64,000 nt of DNA from Acrasis kona (lineage: Eukaryota; Heterolobosea; Eutetramitea; Acrasida; Acrasidae). Below, piece by piece: positions 9,915 to 20,484 of the stretch. The notes under the pieces were generated by a model, which was given only the letters and a program-made list of their open reading frames with translations, was not told the DNA's origin and searched no databases. Numbering within the stretch: position 1 is the stretch's first letter; each line of letters begins with the position of its first letter. The position numbers and the translations under genes were made by a program. Location: assembly GCA_026419775.2 (NCBI GenBank), contig JAOPGA020001330.1, positions 1 through 64,000 of the forward strand, in the 5' to 3' direction.

Positions 9915-10700
9915 TTACTCATTGATCTTTCCACGGTATTTGATGGAGAAGACTCCTAAAGGACCATTATCTCCGATTCTATTACAAGGACCACTAAGAT
10001 TGGGGACCTCATCTCTTACACTAAACTTTGCTTCATGGACTGTTTGGTTATCCTGGAAACTAACTTCGACCATATTCCAATCTAGTCTTAGGTTAAATTC
10101 TCCCGTTATGTTCTCTGACTCAGTCCCCAGAATTCTATAACCCACGAATGTGTTTTTGCTTATTGTTGTTATATAGACCTCATATTTTTGTTTTTGCATC
10201 TCCTTGTGAGGCATGTGGAAGCCCAGCCACTTGGTATTCTCCAGGAAATCGCCGACGCTGTCTATTCCTTTTTCTCTTCTTAGTCTATCTGTATGAGTTT
10301 TCAGTTTAGAATCTAGAATCTGTTCTGCTTTGGCATGATCTACTCTGGACTGCTTCCTTTTATCATGGTCTAATTCCTTCTGTTCCTTCACAAAGTTACT
10401 AAATAGTGCATTGATTCCCCTCATGAATTCTCCTTTAGAAACCAATTTATCATTGTCTCCATCAAGGTGACGAGTAAAATTGTTGGCTGCATGGTATATT
10501 GTGCTTGGAGAGCTGGAGCACTTCAATTTGGTCGCCTTTGCAATATCAGTAACAAGAATAAAAATGTCATTGTAAGTCAGGAAACCGTCAGCATCTTTAT
10601 CATACGACCGAAACAGCTTCTCCCATAAAACTCCATGCTTATCTGGCTTATGTGTGGTTGATTGCAGCTTCCTCAGGGTTCTTTGTTGTGTATTCCCCAT
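9915..10700 (-). CDS. EF-hand protein with N-terminal MGN and C-terminal beta domain
   Basis: 261 residues, no intron. MGNTQQ at the start permits but does not prove N-myristoylation. One canonical calcium loop is present (DKDADGFLTYND, about residues 35-46) and a second, more divergent one (DGDNDKLVSKGE, about 80-91), so it is a paired EF-hand module. A Lys/Asp-rich helix links it to a C-terminal domain (about 165-261) of predicted beta strands with no recognised family. Likely a membrane-recruited calcium sensor; that role is inferred. Confidence 0.65.
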   Translation of the reverse strand: MGNTQQRTLRKLQSTTHKPDKHGVLWEKLFRSYDKDADGFLTYNDIFILVTDIAKATKLKCSSSPSTIYHAANNFTRHLDGDNDKLVSKGEFMRGINALFSNFVKEQKELDHDKRKQSRVDHAKAEQILDSKLKTHTDRLRREKGIDSVGDFLENTKWLGFHMPHKEMQKQKYEVYITTISKNTFVGYRILGTESENITGEFNLRLDWNMVEVSFQDNQTVHEAKFSVRDEVPNLSGPCNRIGDNGPLGVFSIKYRGKINE

Positions 10701-11158
10701 GACTCTAAAGTTTTGACAGTGACATTAACAATATAATAATAGATTAAAATAATCATCAGTGTCTGTGAGAGGTGACATAACCGGTCAAAAAAATATCAAA
10801 GTTGTTAAAACTGACTAAAGGTAACAAGTCTAATCCTGTGTAATATCGGCTCCAGCGCACGCTATTCGATCACGGTTATTATTTTTTAATTACTACTTAA
10901 AAGTACATGGAGGTTTTTGCCTCAATTTGCCGATAGTAGTTAAAAATATCCATCGCGGTCTGAAATAAAAAATTGGAATGTGAAACTCTCGAATATATGA
11001 TGACCAAAGTAAAAGCATTTTCATCGAGTTCAGATAAAGGCTTAGTACAGAGCATTTGTAGCACCTATTTTAGATCTATGCGTATATCGGGCACTGCAAG
11101 CAAAATTTTGTACCAAGAAATTAACATGTAAAAAAGATTTATTTGAAGATCCAACAAT
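10701..11158. other. intergenic, nothing recognised
   Basis: 458 bases between an upstream promoter (EF-hand gene) and the 3' end of the HYR gene. AT-rich, with no frame above 30 codons that looks coding. The minus-strand poly(A) context of the HYR gene lies near 11130-11158. Confidence 0.5.
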
Positions 11159-12190
11159 TTATGGAAGAACAATCTTACATACAGCCTCTGATGGGTTATC
11201 TTTGTGATAAATCCAATTTGCATCGCCGGATATTTGTGCTATCGGTTTGTTGGAGTTAACTGATTGCCAAGGGGTAAGTTGTGGAATGTCAAAGCAGCTG
11301 TTAAACCAAAATACATTCACGCACGTCCTTGTAAATTGAATTGCATTCTTTCCTTGCTCTCTGGCATCAGTGAAGCCTCCGAATTGATCACCTTCCCAAC
11401 CGTTAGGCTGATAAGCAACGCACTTCCATTTATTATTGGTCAAAAGTGTCTTCACATCACCGGCATCATTTCTGTAGGTTATCTGTGCCAATATACCAGC
11501 GGGATTACCATCGCTGACTATTCCATCATTACCAATTGATATCGCCAACACATCGCCTGGACGTGCTTTGAAATTAAAACTCTTTGGTACGGTCCAGTCA
11601 GGTCGTGGATCTCTTCCAGTGATCTGTGCTCCATTGATGGTAATCGCCTTTACGAAGTTGTCAGCAGAGACAACGATTGTTGACTGCCAACGTGGTAGTT
11701 GTGGATTAGCTGGTAGAACAATCTTACAAGTGGCAACATCATCATTCCTAAAGGAATTCTTTGATTCAAGAGACCAGATCCACTGTGACTTATCAGAAAT
11801 CTTACTCAAGTCGCCACCTTTCCAATTCCAGTTGACGGATTTAGCGCCGTTGTTATCATAAATGTAAGCGGGCGAGAAGTCTTTCATATTATATCCCAAG
11901 TCAGCATATCCAGAGGCACACCACCAAGGCTCACCAGTTAATAGATTTAGGTTAGCATTTCCGTCGTCGTTAGAGTATGAGAACTCTCCCAATATAGCTG
12001 CTGGGTTACCTGCACCATTGGTACCGCTGTTCCTAGCTCTGATGGCAATTACATCACCGACCCTTGCAGATGATTTGAATGTTCTAGTTCTTAGGTACTC
12101 GTTGTAGTTTGCACTGTTTGGTACGAGACCTTGGTTGAGATAGATACCAAGAGCAACATCATCATAAGATGCAGTTAGTGTCATCGCACG
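11159..12190 (-). repeat. duplicated C-terminal module of the HYR protein
   Basis: Two tandem copies of about 170 residues share the order: polar strand, F-x-A-R-x-GDV-x-AI, NPA(A/G)IL, Y-x-ND, W-x-C, W-I-W/NWIYH, and end in A(T/V)CKIVLP. They belong to the gene above. The fold may be galactose-binding-like; this is inferred from the strand pattern and Trp content. Confidence 0.7.
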
Positions 12191-15100
12191 ACGTGGCACT
12201 TCTGGTGGGTTCACAGTAATCACGAGTGTCTTGACGTCGCCCTTGTTTCCCCATTTATCTTGTGCATAACAGGTGACGATAGCTGTACCAGCGGCTAGTG
12301 TTAGCTCATAATTTAGAGGTGGAGTGAGCTTCACGTTGTTACAGTAGATCAATGGAGATCTATCTGCAACGTCGCTCAATTGGTAGTTTCTGTCAGTGAT
12401 TGCAACTTTCATTGTTTTTTGGCCCCAAACAGGAATGGTTGAAACAATACTTCCGTCCAATCTGAAGAAAGGAGCAGTTGTCTTTACGACCGTAACAGCA
12501 AAGTTCTTAGAGAAGCCAGCACCATCTAAACTCTTAGCAGTGCATGAAACTGTGGTACGTTGGCCGACTGCAAAGAAAGAATTGGAGGGTGGTTTGCAAT
12601 CTACTTCAACATTATCAATATTGTTATCAGTCTTGATTGTATAGATAACGTTTGCCCCATCGAAAGTGTTTGCTTGAGTAACGATGTCACCGACTACAAT
12701 GTTGATAGGAGGTCTATTAACAATAAAATCGAATCGAGTAGTGGCAACATTGCCTGCAGCATCTCTAGCTGTGCATTGAATCTTATTAGTAGCAATAGGT
12801 GCTTTGAATTTGAAGGTGTTTGGACTGACTTGAGGAATAATATTTACATAATTTGTACCATAGGCGCATGATAGTGCGGTGGTTCCGCTTACGGCATCTA
12901 CTGCCACTCCTGTGAATTGTACATCTACTCCATTAGATGCAGTAGCCACGGCTGAACTTGGTGGTTGTTGCAAGTTAATCAATGGCGCAATCTTGTCTTC
13001 AACAGTGATAGTGAAAGATTTTGAATCTTCGTTATTTGCAGAATCTTTTGCTGTGCAAACAATCACGTGAACACCGACTGGAAGTGTGATGTTCTTCAAG
13101 GATGAAAGTACCAAATTCGATCTGTTACATGTTAACGGAACGTTACCATCAACATCATCGTTGGCGGACATATCTGGAAGGTCAATTACGCTGTTTGCAG
13201 CTGTAGCTTGTCTGGTGAATGATGCAGGTAAGAATATATCTGGTTTCTTCTTGTGTACAACCAAAACATCAAATACCTTTGTTGAAGTCAAGGCTGCGTT
13301 ATTGTTCTTAGTCACGGTGCATTTGACATTGGTTGGTCCAATAGGGAACACTGTTCCACTGTTTGGAGTACATTTAACTGTGCTAGATGCAGCGCCAGCT
13401 ACATTATCAGTAACTGTAGTGCTAAATTCAACCTTGGCACCTGTTTTCCCGGTGGCTTCTACTTCTACTGGTTTATTAATATCAAGTGATGGAACAGTAT
13501 TGTCGTAAATGACAACATCGTAGGTCATAGTGGCAACGTTCTTGTACTTGTCTTCTACCTTGCATGAAACAGTTGTTGTTCCAATGGGGAAGATTGAATT
13601 GACTGGAATGGTGCATGATGCATCGGATGAGATATCACCGTCAATGTTATCGACTACGTTTACTTTTGGTAACACTACCTTTGCACCGGCTGATGATGTG
13701 GCAGGAAGTGAGATGGTGTTGACTTGAGTGAATTGAGGTTTGATATTATCAACTACTTCGACGTGGAACATACCAGTCTTTTGGAATTGAGTGATTGGAT
13801 CTCTCGCAGTACACACAACATTCTTTGTCTCAATCTCATAAGTAGAGGTCAATGGTTTGGTGCATTGAATCAAAAGATTTACATCTCTATTTGTCTTTGC
13901 ACTTACAGAGAACGTGATGACAGTGTCCTTCTTGGAAGTAGCTTGGAAGCCTCTAATATCGGCAGGTAAGAATAGATCGATATATTGAGGGGGCAATTTA
14001 ACCTCGACTTTGAAAGACTTGGTCTTGAAGTTTCCTGATGAGTCTTTTGATGTGCATGTAACATCGGTGATTCCAACTGGGAATTTTGATTTGAGATCCT
14101 TGCTGCAAGTGAGAACCGGGGCGGGGTCTACTGTATCTGAGTGAGTCACGGCAATCTTGCTGGAGGGAATAACTGCACCTTGTTCATCGGGGATTGAAGT
14201 CTTTGGATCAACTGGTACCTCATAATCAAAGTCGCTGGGTACAATAAGATTGGGTGCAGTGGTGTCAACAACTTGAATATTAAATGAGTTTGTTGTATAT
14301 ATTCCATCTAGATTAACTGCCTTGCATTCGACTTTTGTAGTCTTGATGGCAAATACAGTTCCGCTTGCTGGAACACAAGTTGCTGCTCCAGCGCTCTCGA
14401 TTGCACTGGTAGAGAATGTTACCAAGGCTCCGGCAGCGTTGGTTGCCTCGACTACTTGGTCCTTTGGTAGGACTAGTGTGGGTAATGGTCTGTTGACAAC
14501 TACATTAAATGATCCTGTTGCAACATTGTTTGAAGAATCTTTGGCAGTGCATGTTACTTCAGTTACTCCTAAAGAGAATAAATCTCCATCATTAGCAATC
14601 TTGGTGCCGTTCTTGCTCTTGCATTCAACATCAACTGATCCGTCGACGTTATCGTTTGCGGTAATTGTCTTCTCGAATGTTATTTTTGTTTTTGATGATG
14701 ATGTGAGGGCAAATGCAGATGGATTAGTGCCTGGTAGTTTAAGAACTGGTTTTACATTATCTACTACAGTAACTGGGAATGATCCTTTGGCCATATTTCC
14801 AGCAGCATCTGTTGCAGTGCATGAAACTGTGGTTGTACCTAAGGGGAATCCAGTGTTTGATGCTGGTGTACAAACGACAGGTCTGTATCCGTCTACTGCA
14901 TCTAGAGCGAGTGGAACAAAGTTTACCTCTGTTAATTTGGAAGTGGCATCAACGTTCAATTTGGACGGAAGGTTCAACACTGGTGGTATTTTGTTGGTTA
15001 CTTCTACACTAAAGGTCTTTGTAGATCTAAGGTTCTTGTTCTCGTTTTTGTAGACGGTGCATGATACATCGGTCTTACCAATTCTGAAAACAGATCCACT

Positions 15101-18079
15101 CTTTGGAATACATTCGACAGTTGTGTTGGCAGCGTTCGACGTAAGATCGGTTACAGATGTAGAGAATTCTACTTTGGTACCATTGACACTGGTTGCTTCG
15201 ACGGATGATGGTTGACCAACCTCTAGACTAGGTGGAGTGTTGTCGTAGACTTCAATGTAGAAAGTCATGTCAGCGTGGTTCTTGGCTACGTCGTCAACGA
15301 AGCATACAACTTTCTTTGTTCCAATAGAGACTACGCTTCCTGGCTTGATAGAGCAAATTACTCTGCTTGAGATATCTCCGTCAATGTTGTCGTTGGCAAC
15401 GATTGGGAAAGTAACATAGGCACCTGCTTGAGAGGTTGCACTAGCTTTGAAGTCTTTAACTTGTTGAATGACTGGTTTGGTGTCATCCACCACCAATACA
15501 TTGAATGAATTGCCGTCGTGTACTTTGGTGACTGGATCTTCAGCTCTGCAGAAGACATTGGTGACCTTTCCTACTGAGAAGGCAGAGTTTGATGCTGGTG
15601 AGCAGCTCACAACAATGGAATTGTCTCTGTTTGTCTTTGTGCTTACTTTATAACTGACGATGACTCCTGATGCAGAAGTGTATTGAGTGATGTTGCTTGG
15701 TACATCAATTGTTACCACTTGTGGTGGGAGGCTGACTGTAACAGTAAATTTCTTGTTCTTGCTGACGTTATCGCGCTTGTCTTTGGCAGTGCATGATACA
15801 ACGGTTGGTCCAAGAGGGAATAGTGAATCCAATTTAGGAGTGCAATCAATGATGGGAATAGGGTCGACCAAATCTGTAGAGGTGACGCCATTAACAAGTG
15901 ATGGGATGTACATGCCTACCTTGTTTGTTCCTTCTGGTGTAATTTGCTGAATATCTCCTGATACAGTTAATTGAGGGGCAGTTGTGTCCACGACTGTAAT
16001 TGTGAATGAGTTACTTGTTGTTTTCCCGTCCTTGTTGGATGATTTACATGTCACCTTTGTTGGTCCAATAGCGAATGTTGATCCACTCGGGGGATCGCAA
16101 ATTACCTCGGTGCTATCCTCAGCAGCGCTGCTTGCACTTGCCTTGAAGTTTACGCTGGCTCCCTTGCTATTGATTGCTTCGACAGTGCTGTCGCCTGGTA
16201 AAACTAATGTAGGTAGTGGCCTATTGACTGTGACCTTGAAAAATCCAACTGCTTGATTTCCAGAACTATCTGAAGCGGCACATCTTACTTCTGATTCACC
16301 AATTGGGAATATATCTCCTGATTTCTTGGGTGTATCTAATGCGTAACATGTAACTCTAACGCTGCCATCAACGTTATCAGTGGCGGTGGCATCAGTGTAA
16401 ACAACAGCCGTTCCGTTTCTGCTAGTTGCAAAATTGGATGGTGCGTTGGGTAGTTGAAGTAAGGGTGCAATATTATCAGTAATTGTTAACTTGAAAGATC
16501 CGGTGGCTTTGTTTCCTGCTTTATCTGTTGCGCTACATGCAACATCATGTACACCTACTGGATATTTTCCGTCAACAACATTAGCTGTGGTACAGGTGAC
16601 GGGAATATCTCCATCAACGACATCTTTCGCAGAGACAGAAAACGATACTTGTGTTAATTTCCCAGTAGCATCGAATTTTACACTTGTTGGTAGGGTTAAG
16701 ACTGGTGGTGCCTTATTAATTACAACTACATTAAATGTCTTTGATGTTTGTAATCTGTTAGCCTTTTTGGTAACTTCACAAGTGACTGGGGTTGTTCCAA
16801 TCTTGAATACACTTCCGCTCGCTGGTGTGCAATTGATGTTGCTCTTGTTAGTGCTTCCAATACTGTCGACAACGTCTGCATCGAATGTGACTATGGCTCC
16901 GTCAGCAGAGGTAGCTTCAACTGGTACAGGAGAACTAATATCGAGGGCGGGTGGGGTGTTATCGAACACAGTCACCAAGAATGTCATGTTGGCTTGATTA
17001 TTGAAATTATCTGCGACAGAGCAAGAAACTGGATGCGTTCCAAGTGGGAATTCAACTTTAGAAGGAGGTATGCAGGTGACTTTTTGTGACAGATCACCGT
17101 CAATAACATCAGTGGCGATTATGTTGGGGAAAATTACAGCACTTCCTGATTTGGAGGTAGCTGCAACTCTAAGGTCACTAACCTGTTGAATGGTAGGTGG
17201 AACAGTGTCTACTACAGTCACATCGAAGGAAGCAGAAGCGCTTACTAGAGTAACCTCATCCAAAGCCTTACAGAAGACGCTCTTGGTACCAATTTGGAAA
17301 GGAGATCCAGATTGTGGTGTACAAGTGACTTTGACGTAGTTCTCCTTGTTGGTAGATGTAGCAATTTGATCCATAAAGTTGACCGCAGTTCCTTGGATAG
17401 ATAGCGCAGAGACTGGTCCTATTTTTGGTGGGACTTTGATGGTAATCTTTTGTGGGACTTCAACTGGTTTAAATGCTGCTGCTGGTACATTATTATCAAC
17501 GGCCAATGGCACGTTGTTTACTGGCGGCAACTGTTGTGTTGGTACAGCTATGGTAGTAGGGGGGCTGGATGTTGATGCAGGCTTGGTGGGTTCAGCAGTG
17601 ATAACAACCTTATCGGTGGGCTTAGATACGATGGGAGCGGAGGTAGTTTGTTTTGTTAATGGTACAGGGGATTGTGTAGTTGATACAGGTCTAGTAGGCT
17701 CCGCAGTTATGACAACCTTTTCGGTTGGTTTGGTAGTGGTCAGACTTTTAGTAGTAGAAGGTTTAGGTGAGTGTAGGCACGATCCCTTCTCACAATTATC
17801 AACGTTCTTTTGATACTCATCTTCGGTCCATTTTCCACATTGCTTTACTAGGCTGTAGAAGCAGGATACGTCCACTTCGTATTCATCTCCAAACGCTCTA
17901 ACTGTTGCAGAATCTTCTGAATCAGATTTACAGCTCAAGGCGCTCACGACAACGCACTTGGAGAGAACCTTCTCTTTCTTCCCCCCATCAATGAGATTGG
18001 TATACTTGCCACACTTAGCTTCTACGTGCAACACAAATAATAGTGCTGCAACCAAAGTCGCTAACACTGCACACCTCAT
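11159..18079 (-). CDS. giant secreted HYR-repeat protein
   Basis: 2306 residues in one uninterrupted frame, notable in a region where many genes have introns. Layout: signal peptide (about 1-21, LATLVAALLFVLHVEA); a Cys-rich N-terminal domain (22-101) with eight Cys; a Thr/Pro linker with a 40-residue direct repeat (KVVITAEPT twice); then about 21 HYR domains (about 215-1958), each near 83 residues with the typical C..P..G..F..G...V.C.A.D..GN pattern; then a C-terminal region (about 1960-2306) with two related copies of a Trp-rich, galactose-binding-like module ending CKIVLP. There is no membrane anchor, so it is probably secreted matrix or wall material. HYR domains are Ig-like adhesion modules. 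The domains form a threefold seven-domain block (see the repeat entry). Confidence 0.9.
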   Translation of the reverse strand: MRCAVLATLVAALLFVLHVEAKCGKYTNLIDGGKKEKVLSKCVVVSALSCKSDSEDSATVRAFGDEYEVDVSCFYSLVKQCGKWTEDEYQKNVDNCEKGSCLHSPKPSTTKSLTTTKPTEKVVITAEPTRPVSTTQSPVPLTKQTTSAPIVSKPTDKVVITAEPTKPASTSSPPTTIAVPTQQLPPVNNVPLAVDNNVPAAAFKPVEVPQKITIKVPPKIGPVSALSIQGTAVNFMDQIATSTNKENYVKVTCTPQSGSPFQIGTKSVFCKALDEVTLVSASASFDVTVVDTVPPTIQQVSDLRVAATSKSGSAVIFPNIIATDVIDGDLSQKVTCIPPSKVEFPLGTHPVSCSVADNFNNQANMTFLVTVFDNTPPALDISSPVPVEATSADGAIVTFDADVVDSIGSTNKSNINCTPASGSVFKIGTTPVTCEVTKKANRLQTSKTFNVVVINKAPPVLTLPTSVKFDATGKLTQVSFSVSAKDVVDGDIPVTCTTANVVDGKYPVGVHDVACSATDKAGNKATGSFKLTITDNIAPLLQLPNAPSNFATSRNGTAVVYTDATATDNVDGSVRVTCYALDTPKKSGDIFPIGESEVRCAASDSSGNQAVGFFKVTVNRPLPTLVLPGDSTVEAINSKGASVNFKASASSAAEDSTEVICDPPSGSTFAIGPTKVTCKSSNKDGKTTSNSFTITVVDTTAPQLTVSGDIQQITPEGTNKVGMYIPSLVNGVTSTDLVDPIPIIDCTPKLDSLFPLGPTVVSCTAKDKRDNVSKNKKFTVTVSLPPQVVTIDVPSNITQYTSASGVIVSYKVSTKTNRDNSIVVSCSPASNSAFSVGKVTNVFCRAEDPVTKVHDGNSFNVLVVDDTKPVIQQVKDFKASATSQAGAYVTFPIVANDNIDGDISSRVICSIKPGSVVSIGTKKVVCFVDDVAKNHADMTFYIEVYDNTPPSLEVGQPSSVEATSVNGTKVEFSTSVTDLTSNAANTTVECIPKSGSVFRIGKTDVSCTVYKNENKNLRSTKTFSVEVTNKIPPVLNLPSKLNVDATSKLTEVNFVPLALDAVDGYRPVVCTPASNTGFPLGTTTVSCTATDAAGNMAKGSFPVTVVDNVKPVLKLPGTNPSAFALTSSSKTKITFEKTITANDNVDGSVDVECKSKNGTKIANDGDLFSLGVTEVTCTAKDSSNNVATGSFNVVVNRPLPTLVLPKDQVVEATNAAGALVTFSTSAIESAGAATCVPASGTVFAIKTTKVECKAVNLDGIYTTNSFNIQVVDTTAPNLIVPSDFDYEVPVDPKTSIPDEQGAVIPSSKIAVTHSDTVDPAPVLTCSKDLKSKFPVGITDVTCTSKDSSGNFKTKSFKVEVKLPPQYIDLFLPADIRGFQATSKKDTVITFSVSAKTNRDVNLLIQCTKPLTSTYEIETKNVVCTARDPITQFQKTGMFHVEVVDNIKPQFTQVNTISLPATSSAGAKVVLPKVNVVDNIDGDISSDASCTIPVNSIFPIGTTTVSCKVEDKYKNVATMTYDVVIYDNTVPSLDINKPVEVEATGKTGAKVEFSTTVTDNVAGAASSTVKCTPNSGTVFPIGPTNVKCTVTKNNNAALTSTKVFDVLVVHKKKPDIFLPASFTRQATAANSVIDLPDMSANDDVDGNVPLTCNRSNLVLSSLKNITLPVGVHVIVCTAKDSANNEDSKSFTITVEDKIAPLINLQQPPSSAVATASNGVDVQFTGVAVDAVSGTTALSCAYGTNYVNIIPQVSPNTFKFKAPIATNKIQCTARDAAGNVATTRFDFIVNRPPINIVVGDIVTQANTFDGANVIYTIKTDNNIDNVEVDCKPPSNSFFAVGQRTTVSCTAKSLDGAGFSKNFAVTVVKTTAPFFRLDGSIVSTIPVWGQKTMKVAITDRNYQLSDVADRSPLIYCNNVKLTPPLNYELTLAAGTAIVTCYAQDKWGNKGDVKTLVITVNPPEVPRRAMTLTASYDDVALGIYLNQGLVPNSANYNEYLRTRTFKSSARVGDVIAIRARNSGTNGAGNPAAILGEFSYSNDDGNANLNLLTGEPWWCASGYADLGYNMKDFSPAYIYDNNGAKSVNWNWKGGDLSKISDKSQWIWSLESKNSFRNDDVATCKIVLPANPQLPRWQSTIVVSADNFVKAITINGAQITGRDPRPDWTVPKSFNFKARPGDVLAISIGNDGIVSDGNPAGILAQITYRNDAGDVKTLLTNNKWKCVAYQPNGWEGDQFGGFTDAREQGKNAIQFTRTCVNVFWFNSCFDIPQLTPWQSVNSNKPIAQISGDANWIYHKDNPSEAVCKIVLP
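12205..17440 (-). repeat. three tandem blocks of seven HYR domains
   Basis: Linker phrases between domains recur in the same order every seven domains: QQV start, DNTPP, N-K-x-PP, LNLP/LTLP start, NRPLP, VVDTTAP and L-PPQ. Block limits are roughly 17440-15725, 15725-13985 and 13985-12205 (about 572, 580 and 593 residues). This fits two duplications of a seven-domain unit rather than single-domain expansion. Confidence 0.8.
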
Positions 18080-18383
18080 TTTTGTTTGTTGAAATAATAA
18101 AAACCCGCAGGTTACGATTAGTTTTATACTTGATGATTGATTTCATTACAGTGAAGTTAGATTTGGAGAATGGAAATAGTAGATATTCTCAATAAGGACA
18201 CAGCAATTCGGAATGTTTTAGTTTGGAAATTCCCTGTTATCAAAAATTGTACTGTCCAATAACGGGGTATTGTGTTGATGACATACTGTTACAAGGTTTT
18301 ACAGTAATTCGTTATGCTTGGCATAGCTTTTTATTGTATGGCACTATTTTGATTTAACAAGGGAATTTATTGATCGGGATATG
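18080..18383. other. intergenic promoter region
   Basis: 304 bases upstream of the HYR gene and downstream of the four-helix membrane gene. AT-rich; no coding frame or clear motif. Confidence 0.5.
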
Positions 18384-19040
18384 CTACATTCTGTATTTTC
18401 TTCTTGCTCCTAAACATTTAAGGACGATGCACGCTACAAAGAATATACCACTCGCAACGGCTCCCACAATGAAAATTATAAAGAGACATGTGACATTAAA
18501 ATAAAAATCTCCATTTACATTCAAGCATCCAGGTTGCCAGACAAATGTAGTAAATCTATTCACGAGCACAGCAACCGGTATGTCCAACAGTAGTTTTGCA
18601 ACAAATAAAACTACAATTAATTAGAAATTTTTAATTAAATTCTACCTACCTTTGTCTGCTATTGAGTAATATCGTAGTATTATTTCAGACTCTATTTGAA
18701 CTTTTTCCATAACAACATGTCCTATAAGAGATATGCAAGCCAACAAGGCACTAGTAAAGTTTATGACAACAGCACCCAGGAGTAATTTTAAAATCAACGC
18801 TCCACTACATTGGCTGTCATCGAATATCTTCGGTATGAATAATGTGTATATAATGACTCCATAAATAAGCACGGCCGTCGCTCCCACGGTTAGGATAATT
18901 ACACCGATCGCCTGCATCAAAGTAGACCACCACTTTATTCTATTCGATTCGATCCTTATTGCATCATCCGAGTCAAATCTAAAATAGTTCGAACCATCTG
19001 TACCCCCAAGGTGTGCGATGGAGGAAACATTCGAGTCCAT
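18384..19040 (-). CDS. four-helix membrane protein
   Basis: Exons 18650-19040 and 18384-18610, with a 39-nt intron (18611-18649, GTAGGT to TTGTAG); 205 residues. Four hydrophobic helices: near 40-65 (IGVIILTVGATAVLIYGVII), 85-110 (LLLGAVVINFTSALLACISL), 132-150 and 172-195 (LFIIFIVGAVASGIFFVACI). The loop between helices 3 and 4 holds two Cys, and the tail is basic (ARRKYRM). The topology is tetraspanin-like, but the CCG signature is absent, so family membership is not claimed. Confidence 0.7.
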
Positions 19041-19190
19041 TTGTCACGGGAAATCTACTGTTCAATTTTTTAGATTAAAAACAAGACAACCCCATCATCA
19101 AGTGATTACAACAAGATAAGGAAGTTGAAGACCATTTATTTTTGTTTTGGCAATTAACGAAGAGTACATCCGAGCGGCCTTCCGGGTGGT

Positions 19191-19946
19191 TTACTTCATT
19201 GAAATGGACACCTCAAGCACATCTGGGTCACTTGACGGACGCGAGTCATTTTTAGAATCCATTTCCTCGATGGTGGGTTTGAGGTGAATCAAATACACCC
19301 TCCTGAAGTCGGCCAGCTTTTTAGACCACTCCTTTCGGTCTCTAACGTTTTTGAGGATGTCATCATGGTAACACATGATTCTGTCGAACTGCGACATGAC
19401 TTGCTGCAGGACAGAATCATTTTTTTCTCTGGTGGCCGCCATCAAAGTGTTTCTCACGTCCACAAGGTCCACATGAGAATTTTGAATGCCTTCGCATTCA
19501 GATATCGAGTACACGTCCAACAATTCACCAAAATCAGCCCAGAAGTGTAAAAATTGCTCGCCATCAAAGTACCTTCTCAGACTTTCTTGTAAAGATGTGT
19601 ACTGATCTGACATTTCCTGCGTCACGTAGTTTCTTCTTGTTGTTGGTTGGACTTCTGATTTAGAAGTCTTTTTTGCTTTTGCTTTTTTTTTAACAGGAGG
19701 GTGTTCCTCTTCATCCGATAACAATTCATTAGTCAAAATATCAATTATTTTCCTAATTTTCTTGTTATGGTCTGCTTTTCTTTTTTTTGCTTGCTCATCC
19801 TTCATTTCTTCAAGCTGGGCTGTTAATCTTGCATTTTCTTCTTTTAATGCTTTGTTCTTCTCCTCCAACTTTGCGAAACTCTTTTCAATTTTGGTCCTGA
19901 ACGAATTAAAAGTTTCCGTGACAACGCTATTTGTATTTCGAGACAT
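19191..19946 (-). CDS. coiled-coil protein with Lys-rich linker
   Basis: 251 residues. Residues 10-75 form a Leu-heptad coiled coil (FAKLEEKNKALKEENARLTA) preceded by a short polar start, reminiscent of a zipper. A cluster of basic residues follows (PPVKKKAKAKKTSK), a possible nuclear signal. The C-terminal 140 residues are helical with several Trp and no known domain. No bZIP basic region precedes the zipper, so DNA binding is unproven. Confidence 0.6.
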   Translation of the reverse strand: MSRNTNSVVTETFNSFRTKIEKSFAKLEEKNKALKEENARLTAQLEEMKDEQAKKRKADHNKKIRKIIDILTNELLSDEEEHPPVKKKAKAKKTSKSEVQPTTRRNYVTQEMSDQYTSLQESLRRYFDGEQFLHFWADFGELLDVYSISECEGIQNSHVDLVDVRNTLMAATREKNDSVLQQVMSQFDRIMCYHDDILKNVRDRKEWSKKLADFRRVYLIHLKPTIEEMDSKNDSRPSSDPDVLEVSISMK

Positions 19947-20148
19947 TGTTGTGGCCTAGTAATGATGTATTGTGATTTTCCGAAAAAATTTTAACATTAT
20001 TTTAGAATAAGGTTTTTATTGACACGGTGAAATGTAGGGTAATCGTGTTTGCGACTGTCACAACCAAGAAAAGGAAAGTAGGACAGGACTCCCTAGAATT
20101 AAAGAAAGTCACATTAAACAATTCTTCATAGACGAAGAGTCACAGGAG

Positions 20149-20403
20149 ATGCCGCATCAGAAGCCGCTCAATTCACTACCACTCTCCAGTTGTGCGGTCC
20201 AAATACTCTGTTATTTGTTGATACTTGACTCTGACCCTTCCACAATCCTCAGCAATTTAAAAAGAAAGTGCGGTGTGGGAGCATGGTTCTGTGCATTGAC
20301 CGTAACCATTCTGAACATTGGTTATATTCCATGCTGGATGTTTGTCTTGGTGGTTTGGAATCATATCTGGCCACGAATAATAGAAAATGCGAGAGGGTGC
20401 TAA
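20149..20403 (+). CDS. Pmp3/UPF0057-like small membrane protein
   Basis: 84 residues from ATG 20149. The core NLKRKCGVGAWFCALTV then TILNIGYIPCWMFVLVVW parallels the two-helix Pmp3 family (L-K-x-G-C-G..W...L.T..GYIPG..HA.YV). A Pro-containing first helix and a conserved Cys-Gly turn are visible. The N-terminal extension of about 20 residues is longer than usual. Family members are plasma-membrane proteolipids affecting membrane potential and salt tolerance. The match is by pattern only and the GYIPG glycine is replaced by Cys. Confidence 0.5.
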   Translation: MPHQKPLNSLPLSSCAVQILCYLLILDSDPSTILSNLKRKCGVGAWFCALTVTILNIGYIPCWMFVLVVWNHIWPRIIENARGC

Positions 20404-20484
20404 AGACCACCAATGTTTTTTTGAATACACGATGTGTTTTCTCAACGTCGTCGCAGAATCCAAAGTAGTAGTCGAAGAAGGTAA

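Noticed and set aside
12560-17813. Many plus-strand frames of 60-240 codons inside the HYR gene
   Set aside because: All lie antisense to a single long conserved frame and share its repeat bias.
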